From NCBI GenBank assembly GCA_963989245.1, contig OZ022342.1:51006187-51070186 (forward strand): a stretch of DNA of 64,000 bases, in the 5' to 3' direction. Of this stretch, positions 53,999 to 64,000 are shown piece after piece. This DNA comes from Nansenia antarctica. Lineage: Eukaryota > Chordata > Actinopteri > Argentiniformes > Microstomatidae. The translations under genes were made by a program, and so were the position numbers. The notes beneath the pieces were generated by a model, which was not told where the DNA came from, did not search any database, and was given only the letters and a program-made list of their open reading frames with translations. The number at the start of each line of letters is the position of its first letter. The stretch's first letter is position 1.

Positions 53999-56900
53999 AG
54001 CTTGTCTATGTTAGTAACACAGTAGAGCATCTGGTAGCTTGTCTATGTTAGTAACACAGTAGCTTGTCTATGTTAGTAACACAGTAGCTTGTCTATGTCA
54101 GTAACACAGTAGCTTGTCTATGTTAGTAACACATTAGCTTGTCTATACTAGTAACACAGTAGCTTGTCTATGTCAGTAACACAGTAGCTTGTCTATACTA
54201 GTAACACAGTAGCTTGTCTATGTTAGTAACACAGTAGCTTGTCTATGTTAGTAACACAGTAGCTTGTCTATGTCAGTAACACAGTAGCTTGTCTATGTCA
54301 GTAACACAGTAGCTTGTCTATGTCAGTAACACAGTAGCTTGTCTATGTCAGTAACACAGTAGCTTGTCTATGTCAGTAACACATTAGCTTGTCTATGTCA
54401 GTAACACATTAGCTTGTCTATGTTAGTAACACAGTAGCTTGTCTATGTCAGTAACACATTAGCTTGTCTATGTCAGTAACACATTAGCTTGTCTATGTCA
54501 GTAACACAGTAGCTTGTCTATGTTAGTAACACAGTAGCTTGTCTATGTCAGTAACACAGTAGCTTGTCTATGTTAGTAACACAGTAGCTTGTCTATGTCA
54601 GTAACACAGTAGCTTGTCTATGTTAGTAACACAGTAGCTTGTCTATGTTAGTAACACAGTAGCTTGTCTATGTCAGTAACACAGTAGCTTGTCTATGTCA
54701 GTAACACATTAGCTTGTCTATGATAGTAACACATTAGCTTGTCTATGTCAGTAACACATTAGCTTGTCTATGTCAGTAACACAGTAGCTTGTCTATGTCA
54801 GTAACACAGTAGCTTGTCTATGTTAGTAACACAGTAGCTTGTCTATGTTAGTAACACAGTAGCTTGTCTATGTCAGTAACACAGTAGCTTGTCTATGTCA
54901 GTAACACATTAGCTTGTCTATGTTAGTAACACATTAGCTTGTCTATGTCAGTAACACATTAGCTTGTCTATGTCAGTAACACATTAGCTTGTCTATGTCA
55001 GTAACACAGTAGCTTGTCTATGTCAGTAACACAGTAGCTTGTCTATGTCAGTAACACAGTAGCTTGTCTATGTCAGTAACACAGTAGCTTGTCTATGTCA
55101 GTAACACAGTAGCTTGTCTATGTCAGTAACACAGTAGCTTGTCTATGTCAGTAACACAGTAGCTTGTCTATGTTAGTAACACAGTAGCTTGTCTATGTTA
55201 GTAACACATTATCTTGTCTATGTCAGTAACACAGTAGCTTGTCTATGTTAGTAACACAGTAGCTTGTCTATGTCAGTAACACATTAGCTTGTCTATGTCA
55301 GTAACACATTAGCTTGTCTATGTTAGTAACACAGTAGCTTGTCTATGTCAGTAACACAGTAGCTTGTCTATGTTAGTAACACAGTAGCTTGTCTATGTCA
55401 GTAACACATTAGCTTGTCTATGTTAGTAACACAGTAGCTTGTCTATGTCAGTAACACAGTAGCTTGTCTATGTCAGTAACACAGTAGCTTGTCTATGTCA
55501 GTAACACAGTAGCTTGTCTATGTTAGTAACACAGTAGCTTGTCTATGTCAGTAACACAGTAGCTTGTCTATGTCAGTAACACATTAGCTTGTCTATGTTA
55601 GTAACACAGTAGCTTGTCTATGTCAGTAACACAGTAGCTTGTCTATGTTAGTAACACATTAGCTTGTCTATGTCAGTAACACATTAGCTTGTCTATGTTA
55701 GTAACACATCAGCTTGTCTATGTCAGTAACACATTAGCTTGTCTATGTTAGTAACACAGTAGCTTGTCTATGTCAGTAACACAGTAGCTTGTCTATACTA
55801 GTAACACAGTAGCTTGTCTATGTTAGTAACACAGTAGCTTGTCTATGTTAGTAACACAGTAGCTTGTCTATGTCAGTAACACAGTAGCTTGTCTATGTCA
55901 GTAACACAGTAGCTTGTCTATGTCAGTAACACAGTAGCTTGTCTATGTCAGTAACACAGTAGCTTGTCTATGTCAGTAACACATTAGCTTGTCTATGTCA
56001 GTAACACATTAGCTTGTCTATGTTAGTAACACAGTAGCTTGTCTATGTCAGTAACACATTAGCTTGTCTATGTCAGTAACACATTAGCTTGTCTATGTCA
56101 GTAACACAGTAGCTTGTGTTAGTAACACAGTAGCTTGTCTATGTCAGTAACACAGTAGCTTGTCTATGTTAGTAACACAGTAGCTTGTCTATGTCAGTAA
56201 CACAGTAGCTTGTCTATGTCAGTAACACAGTAGCTTGTCTATGTTAGTAACACAGTAGCTTGTCTATGTCAGTAACACAGTAGCTTGTCTATGTTAGTAA
56301 CACAGTAGCTTGTCTATGTCAGTAACACAGTAGCTTGTCTATGTCAGTAACACAGTAGCTTGTCTATGTCAGTAACACAGTAGCTTGTCTTTGTCAGTAA
56401 CACAGTAGCTTGTCTATGTTAGTAACACATTAGCTTGTCTATGTTAGTAACACAGTAGCTTGTCTATGTCAGTAACACAGTAGCTTGTCTATGTCAGTAA
56501 CAGAGTAGCTTGTCTATGTCAGTAACACATTAGCTTGTCTATGTCAGTAACACAGTAGCTTGTCTATGTCAGTAACACATTAGCTTGTCTATGTCAGTAA
56601 CACAGTAGCTTGTCTATGTCAGTAACACAGTAGCTTGTCTATGTCAGTAACACAGTAGCTTGTCTATGTCAGTAACACATTAGCTTGTCTATGTCAGTAA
56701 CACAGTAGCTTGTCTATGTCAGTAACACATTAGCTTGTCTATGTTAGTAACACAGTAGCTTGTCTATGTCAGTAACACATTAGCTTGTCTATGTCAGTAA
56801 CACATTAGCTTGTCTATGTTAGTAACACAGTAGCTTGTCTATGTCAGTAACACAGTAGCTTGTCTATGTCAGTAACACAGTAGCTTGTCTATGTCAGTAA

Positions 56901-59900
56901 CACAGTAGCTTGTCTATGTTAGTAACACATTAGCTTGTCTATGTTAGTAACACATTAGCTTGTCTATGTCAGTAACACATTAGCTTGTCTATGTCAGTAA
57001 CACATTAGCTTGTCTATGTCAGTAACACATGAGCTTGTCTATGTTAGTAACACAGTAGCTTGTCTATGTCAGTAACACAGTAGCTTGTCAGTAACACAGT
57101 AGCTTGTCTATGTCAGTAACACAGTAGCTTGTCTATGTTAGTAACACATTAGCTTGTCTATGTTAGTAACACATTAGCTTGTCTATGTCAGTAACACAGT
57201 AGCTTGTATATGTCAGTAACACATTAGCTTGTCTATGTTAGTAACACAGTAGCTTGTCTATGTCAGTAACACAGTAGCTTGTATATGTCAGTAACACATT
57301 AGCTTGTCTATGTTAGTAACACAGTAGCTTGTCTATGTTAGTAACACATTAGCTTGTCTATGTCAGTAACACATTAGCTTGTCTATGTTAGTAACACATT
57401 AGCTTGTCTATGTCAGTAACACATTAGCTTGTCTATGTTAGTAACACAGTAGCTTGTCTATGTCAGTAACACATTAGCTTGTCTATGTCAGTAACACAGT
57501 AGCTTGTCTATGTTAGTAACACAGTAGCTTGTCTATGTCAGTAACACAGTAGCTTGTCTATGTTAGTAACACAGTAGCTTGTCTATGTCAGTAACACAGT
57601 AGCTTGTCTATGTCAGTAACACAGTAGCTTGTCTATGTTAGTAACACAGTAGCTTGTCTATGTCAGTAACACAGTAGCTTGTCTATGTTAGTAACACAGT
57701 AGCTTGTCTATGTTAGTAACACATTAGCTTGTCTATGTCAGTAACACAGTAGCTTGTCTATGTCAGTAACACAGTAGCTTGTCTATGTCAGTAACACAGT
57801 AGCTTGTCTATGTCAGTAACACATTAGCTTGTATATGTCAGTAACACAGTAGCTTGTCTATGTCAGTAACACAGTAGCTTGTCTATGTCAGTAACACAGT
57901 AGCTTGTCTATGTCAGTAACACATTAGCTTGTCTATGTCAGTAACACAGTAGCTTGTCTATGTCAGTAACACATTAGCTTGTCTATGTTAGTAACACATT
58001 AGCTTGTCTATGTCAGTAACACAGTAGCTTGTCTATGTCAGTAACACAGTAGCTTGTCTATGTTAGTAACACAGTAGCTTGTCTATGTTAGTAACACAGT
58101 AGCTTGTCTATGTCAGTAACACAGTAGCTTGTCTATGTCAGTAACACATTAGCTTGTCTATGTTAGTAACACATTAGCTTGTCTATGTCAGTAACACATT
58201 AGCTTGTCTATGTCAGTAACACAGTAGCTTGTCTATGTCAGTAACACAGTAGCTTGTCTATGTTAGTAACACAGTAGCTTGTCTATGTCAGTAACACAGT
58301 AGCTTGTCTATGTCAGTAACACATTAGCTTGTCTATGTCAGTAACACATTAGCTTGTCTATGTTAGTAACACAGTAGCTTGTCTATGTCAGTAACACATT
58401 AGCTTGTCTATGTTAGTAACACAGTAGCTTGTCTATGTCAGTAACACAGTAGCTTGTCTATGTCAGTAACACAGTAGCTTGTCTATGTCAGTAACACAGT
58501 AGCTTGTCTATGTCAGTAACACAGTAGCTTGTCTATGTTAGTAACACAGTAGCTTGTCTATGTTAGTAACACATTAGCTTGTCTATGTCAGTAACACAGT
58601 AGCTTGTCTAGTAACACAGTAGCTTGTCTATGTCAGTAACACATTAGCTTGTCTATGTCAGTAACACATTAGCTTGTCTATGTTAGTAACACAGTAGCTT
58701 GTCTATGTCAGTAACACAGTAGCTTGTCTATGTTAGTAACACAGTAGCTTGTCTATGTCAGTAACACATTAACTTGTCTATGTTAGTAACACAGTAGCTT
58801 GTCTATGTCAGTAACACAGTAGCTTGTCTATGTCAGTAACACAGTAGCTTGTCTATGTCAGTAACACAGTAGCTTGTCTATGTCAGTAACACAGTAGCTT
58901 GTCTATGTCAGTAACACAGTAGCTTGTCTATGTCAGTAACACAGTAGCTTGTCTATGTCAGTAACACATTAGCTTGTCTATGTTAGTAACACAGTAGCTT
59001 GTCTATGTCAGTAACACAGTAGCTTGTCTATGTTAGTAACACAGTAGCTTGTCTATGTCAGTAACACAGTAGCTTGTCTATGTCAGTAACACAGTAGCTT
59101 GTCTATGTTAGTAACACAGTAGCTTGTCTATGTCAGTAACACAGTAGCTTGTCTATGTCAGTAACACAGTAGCTTGTCTATGTCAGTAACACAGTAGCTT
59201 GTCTATGTTAGTAACACAGTAGCTTGTCTATGTCAGTAACACATTAGCGTGTCTATGTTAGTAACACAGTAGCTTGTCTATGTTAGTAACACATTAGCTT
59301 GTCTATGTCAGTAACACAGTAGCATATGTCAGTAACACATTAGCTTGTCTATGTCAGTAACACAGTAGCTTGTCTATGTCAGTAACACAGTAGCTTGTCT
59401 ATGTCAGTAACACGGTAGCGTGTCTATGTCAGTAACACAGTAGCTTGTCTATGTCAGTAACACAGTAGCTTGTCTATGTCAGTAACACAGTAGCTTGTCT
59501 ATGTCAGTAACACAGTAGCTTGTCTATGTCAGTAACACATTAGCTTGTCTATGTCAGTAACACATTAGCTTGTCTATGTCAGTAACACATTAGCTTGTCT
59601 ATGTCAGTAACACATTAGCTTGTCTATGTCAGTAACACATTAGCTTGTCTATGTTAGTAACACAGTAGCTTGTCTATGTCAGTAACACATTAGCTTGTCT
59701 ATGTTAGTAACACAGTAGCTTGTCTATGTCAGTAACACAGTAGCTTGTCTATGTTAGTAACACAGTAGCTTGTCTATGTTAGTAACACATTAGCTTGTCT
59801 ATGTCAGTAACACATTAGCTTGTCTATGTTAGTAACACATTAGCTTGTCTATGTCAGTAACACATTAGCTTGTCTATGTTAGTAACACAGTAGCTTGTCT

Positions 59901-60231
59901 ATGTCAGTAACACATTAGCTTGTCTATGTCAGTAACACATTAGCTTGTCTATGTCAGTAACACATTAGCTTGTCTATGTTAGTAACACAGTAGCTTGTCT
60001 ATGTCAGTAACACAGTAGCTTGTCTATGTTAGTAACACATTAGCTTGTCTATGTCAGTAACACATTAGCTTGTCTATGTCAGTAACACATTAGCTTGTCT
60101 ATGTCAGTAACACAGTAGCTTGTCTATGTCAGTAACACAGTAGCTTGTCTATGTCAGTAACACAGTAGCTTGTCTATGTCAGTAACACAGTAGCTTGTCT
60201 ATGTTAGTAACACAGTAGCTTGTCTATGTCA
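53999..60231. repeat. 25-bp tandem array, about 249 copies
   Basis: The unit AGCTTGTCTATGTCAGTAAC plus ACAGT (25 bp) repeats for 6.2 kb. Two positions are dimorphic: GTCAG versus GTTAG, and ACAGT versus ACATT. Rare variants include CTATACTAG, TGATAG, TTGTATATG and truncated units at 56111, 57086, 58608 and 59323. Unit order is not random: an eight-unit block recurs in tandem at 54601-54960 and again near 58040-58200. No ORF crosses it and no transcript feature is seen. The left edge lies at the decayed LINE fragment, and the right edge abuts a hAT-like terminus. Confidence 0.99.
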
Positions 60232-60232
60232 G

Positions 60233-60809
60233 CAGTGGAGCCCCTAGACTTTTGGGGGCCCTAAGCAAACAACATTATGGAGGCCCCTGGTAAGGGTCTT
60301 AGGTGGGTGACGATGTGGACATTTTAAATTTTATTTATTTCCCTGACACTAAAATATAATACGGTTTTACGAAGTTCGCGCATATGCGCGCGCTCGTGTG
60401 TGTGTAAGTAAAAAAACAGTCTGAAACAAAGGAATTCATTATAAATGTCATAATGTATTAATTAACAGTCACACACACGTCCGAGTATTTGATCAACAAA
60501 GGAGCCATGTGTAGTAACATCAAATTGGAGCAATATAAATAATGAAATATCAACTCACTTATTAGATACATACAAATCACTGTGCTTATTACAACTCTTA
60601 ACACACTTACATTCTGAAACTGCTGGTGTTTTCACATTCTGAAACAGCAACATTAGTAATATCAAACAGAGCAAGAACAACAAATAAATAAACAAATAAA
60701 TCAAAAAATCAATAAACAAGTATATTCTGAAACCGCTGGTGTTCTTATTTACATTTTACATGACTCCACTGGGTCTGTCTGTCTGTCTGCCTGCCTGCTT
60801 GACGGCCTG

Positions 60810-60864
<55 letters not shown>

Positions 60865-61409
60865 GCCTGCCTAAGACATCTTACTTATTTTGCACTCTGC
60901 ATCTTATTTACATTTTTGCACTCTGCAGCTTCTTACTTATTTTGCACTCTGCATCTCCTTGCTTATTTTGCACTCTACTTATGTTTTCTGTTTGCTATTT
61001 GCTGAACCCTACTCTGAACCTGCTCTATACTCTGAACCCTGACATACAGTAACCTTTTAGAATCGCTGCTTTCGTGCCTTGGCTGCAGCGGGTGGCGTTC
61101 GTAAAGTCGCTTTTGGAAATCTGACCGGCACTCGTGGAACGCCTCTCGTCCAATCGAATGACTCGGTCCCCTTTAGACGTTGAACCCAGTGTGCGCGCCG
61201 GCGCTCTCAGAGCGAGTTTACGAACGCACCAAACAAGCTGTGCGAGCGCAGCGCAGCGCGAGCAGACTCAGAGCGACTGAACGCTGAATGCCATGATTTC
61301 CATTGAAAATACATTCATCCAAGGACAGTTTTAGTTTGACAAAAAGGGCCTTTTTGTTTGGTGGCCCCAAGCAATTGCCTTGGTTGCCTCTATGGACGGG
61401 GCGCCTCTG
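60233..61409. mobile_element. Non-autonomous hAT-like element
   Basis: The left end CAGTGGAGCCCCTAGACTTT with GGGGGCCCTAAGCAA and the right end (inverted) CAGAGGCGCCCCGTCCATAG with CAATTGCTTGGGGCCACC look like matching hAT termini. No clear 8-bp TSD, the left flank being array sequence. The interior holds a GTCT/CTGT repeat (60772-60870), tandem TTATTTTGCACTCTGCATCT words (60880-60980) and a GC-rich part (61090-61280). No transposase. Confidence 0.6.
60772..60870. repeat. (CTGT)n microsatellite
   Basis: CTGT tetranucleotide repeat with CTGC interruptions. Confidence 0.95.
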
Positions 61410-61577
61410 CTTGTAAATGTCTTTAGTGAGCCACACATCCTGAAATGTACATTTGCCAGGCATAGCTCCAGCTGCTTGCTGCCGCTTAGCCTGCACCGGA
61501 ATTTTCTTGAGGCAAGTGCGTGCTGCGACTCAGATAGCGGGAGAAACATGCAGACAGCGTAACGTAGCATATTTACT

Positions 61578-61884
61578 AACATTTCAAATGACACTTTAAA
61601 TGAATGTGCAATAATACTGTGTGTGACAACCCTCGTGCACATAAGGTTCAGAGATAGGAAATGTTAGGATATTTATAGCATAGCATAGAGTACAGCACAG
61701 TGTTTTATTTGTATAGTATAGTATAGTGGATAGTGTATATAGCCTTTATTTATGTAAACCATCTCTTTTCCCTTCTTGTTTTTAGTAGGCCTATATATAT
61801 TTTTTTCCTAGCACCAGGGGAGCCCCCCCTCCCAAATGTCGTTGTATGGTACCTGTATTAATGACAATAAAGACCATTCATTCA
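61578..61884 (+). mobile_element. L2-type LINE 3' end
   Basis: Tail closely similar to 5210-5541 (shared AACCCTCGTGCACATAAGGT and ATAGCATAGCATAGAGTACA), ending ATGACAATAAAGACCATTC. Confidence 0.88.
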
Positions 61885-63630
61885 TATGTACTTTTTTTTA
61901 TAATAAAAAATGTTTTGTTGGAAAATAATGTTTATCTGGCAGTGATTTTAGAGTAAGACTCGGTGCTTACTGGGTAATGTGAAAGTTGTGACAACAAAGT
62001 AATGACATTCTCTTCAGCTAGGACCAGAAATGGTGCATGGGTAGGCTGATTGGTGATTTGGTGACAAATGAATAATATAGGCACTTCCTACTCCTGTATA
62101 TTGCTCTTGAATGGCTGGAAATTCACCATGACTTTCAACTTATCAACTAAATTGGTGCGCGTGACTCATTATTACGCACGGCATCAGCACGGCGGCTCCA
62201 TGGAAACAGTTGATCTATGACGTTTTTTGACAGAACGTTAAAACAACAATAGAATAATTGTACAAATCCTCAGTTACTTTACTGCTGGAAAGCGGTGAGA
62301 CCTATGGTTAAGACGGTCAACTAAAACGGAACAGTGAGATTTGGTGAAAGTCCCCTGTGATATCAAGTAATTACAGCCGGACAATGGCAATCTGGACATC
62401 TGGCTCGCAGACAGAGTCGTCTTCATTCGGTAAGTTAAAAAAAGATAGTCTGGCGACTCCGTCCAGTTTAAATCATTTGTAGCCAAACTCAAGACCATGA
62501 ATTGCAGCTATTTCCATTATTCTGAGTAATTAACATTATTTAATTAGGCAAATTATCAATGTGGTACTTTATTTTTTATTTTTTATTTTTTTACATGTTT
62601 TACAACATATCCTAATCAATGTTGTCATTATTCTATTGGTTTGAATGTTTATTTATCTATTTGTTTTTCTATTATATTCATTTTATCCTGTAAAATTACA
62701 ATTTTGAGCTATGGAGCACTGTATGAAAGGGCATTATTCCTCACTGGTCTGCACCAGAATGGCATTTAATACATTTTCTTCCACATGTTTTTAGTCGGAG
62801 AAGCAGAGACAGTAATCTGCTGAATGAATAAGAAGGGAGAATCTTCACTGATCTTCTCAACTGAACTGATTGAGGTAGAGGTATAGAACACTGCACTGAT
62901 TTAGCCGATCACTGTGATCAGGTAAGAACTTGGTAAGTACCAAGAACAGTACAGTAAGTGCCAGTTAAATGTAATGTAATGCCAGTCTGGTGAACAGGAT
63001 GGTTAGGTAGCATACTGTACTCATGGTTAAATAGCATGTTGGGTAGGCCTATATGTGGGGTGTTTTTCTGTTGTTTATTTGTTATATTTGTAAATTGTTT
63101 ATTTACCGCATTATAACATGTACGTACAGTGTAACAAATACTGTTATTAATAGGCTAGTTGTTGCTACCCTGCTGTAAGTAAAGTGTAACAAATGAGTAA
63201 TGACAATAGTATTATTTCTCACTGTTAAACTGTTGTAAGTATAGTGTAGTAAAAGAGTAATAATAATGTGTTACATTGCACTTACAATAAATTGATTTTG
63301 CGAGACTTATCAAAAATAAGTCTGGATTTTTCTTTAGTGACATTGATGGAATGAGTCGAAAGCGAGGTCTAATTTTGAATCTAAAGCGGCGTCTTAGCCA
63401 ATGTTGCTTGCTCTTTACTGGCACCATACAACGTGCACTATCTGAACTCCATAGGACACATATAATTAAACCAACAGAAATATTTTATATTAAATTAAAA
63501 TGTGACATTTTGAGTCGCATGATGTCGCCGCCACTAATTAGCATATACTTACAGATTTCACTTAAATAATGTTTTCTATCCATTTCCACAAGGCTTTAAA
63601 GACTACATCATAATGTATATATACTTTATG
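61885..63630. other. Gene-free AT-rich stretch
   Basis: No coding region, RNA gene or clear repeat family was recognised. Short ORFs at 62274-62498 and 63212-63569 have no family features. Confidence 0.5.
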
Positions 63631-63639
63631 AGCCTTAAA

Positions 63640-63960
63640 TGACTAGGTGGATTGAGCTTTCAGTTGTATCACCAACTGTGAACTCAATGGCTGTAACTGT
63701 AACACTGTAACTGTAAACTCACTAGCTGTAACTGTAACACTGTAAATGTAAACTCACTGACTGTAACAGTTACACTGTAACTGTAAACTCAGTGTCTGTA
63801 ACTGTAACTAACTGTAAACTCACTGGCTGTAGCTGTAACACTGCAACTGTAAACTCACTGGCTGTAACTGTAAACTCACTGGCTGTAACTGTAACACAGT
63901 AACTGTAAACTCACTGGCTGTAACTGTAAACTCACTGGCTGTAACTGTAAAACTGTAACT
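63640..63960. repeat. Tandem repeat of CTGTAACTGTAA words
   Basis: Irregular 20-36-bp units built from ACTCACTGGCTGTAACTGTA and ACACTGTAACTGTAA, about ten copies. It ends just before the window edge, where GTTGTAAGTATAGTGTAGT repeats an earlier phrase (63231-63250). Confidence 0.9.
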
Positions 63961-64000
63961 GTTATTACTCATTGTTACACTGTTGTAAGTATAGTGTAGT

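Noticed and set aside
53999..60231. CRISPR-like regular array
   Set aside because: Units are contiguous 25-bp repeats with no unique spacers, in a vertebrate genome; it is a minisatellite/satellite.

Overview
The window looks like nuclear DNA of a ray-finned (teleost-type) fish. It has vertebrate genes split by GT-AG introns, long (CA)n microsatellites, L2-type LINEs with fish-style 3' tails, hAT and Ty3/gypsy elements, and an R2/HERO-like retrotransposon. The species cannot be named from the sequence.

Two host genes lie head to head. On the minus strand, 4721-4857 carries coding exon 1 of ap3b1 (AP-3 adaptor beta subunit). Its intron 1 fills positions 1-4720 and the gene leaves the window to the left. 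On the plus strand, scamp1 (secretory carrier membrane protein 1) is complete: nine coding exons between 32181 and 46142 encode 340 residues, followed by a 3' UTR of about 2.9 kb ending near the AATAAA at 49030. AP3B1 and SCAMP1 are also head-to-head neighbours in human, so the gene order is old. Here the gap between them is filled by transposons.

Almost all of 6706-30427 reads as one nested insertion. A minus-strand gypsy element (gypsy-1) forms the outer shell. Its terminal repeats end at 6706 and 30427, and the flanking 5-mers differ at one base. Inside it, a processed copy of the host SUMO ligase gene nsmce2 sits next to pol fragments. That nsmce2 copy is split by a hAT transposon (8065-16173, TSD GACATG), and the hAT has a HERO-like retrotransposon with an intact 1160-residue ORF in an intron. 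On the other side, a second gypsy (gypsy-2, plus strand, about 18.1-29.43 kb) is inserted near the start of the gypsy-1 gag. The 3' LTR of gypsy-2 is split by a foldback DNA element (23443-29213) with 1.7-kb inverted repeats, and that element contains an L2 fragment. A 134-bp inverted repeat (7662-7795 and 16758-16891) flanks a 9-kb segment that appears to have been inverted.

Right of scamp1 (49-64 kb) there is no recognisable host gene. This part holds a MITE, L2 copies, a Tx1/L1-like LINE remnant, a 6.2-kb array of about 249 units of a 25-bp repeat (53999-60231), a hAT-like non-autonomous element and another short tandem repeat at the right edge.

The most unusual item is the nsmce2 sequence carried within an LTR retrotransposon. 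It has no introns and no poly(A) tail, and it is in frame apart from the hAT insertion.
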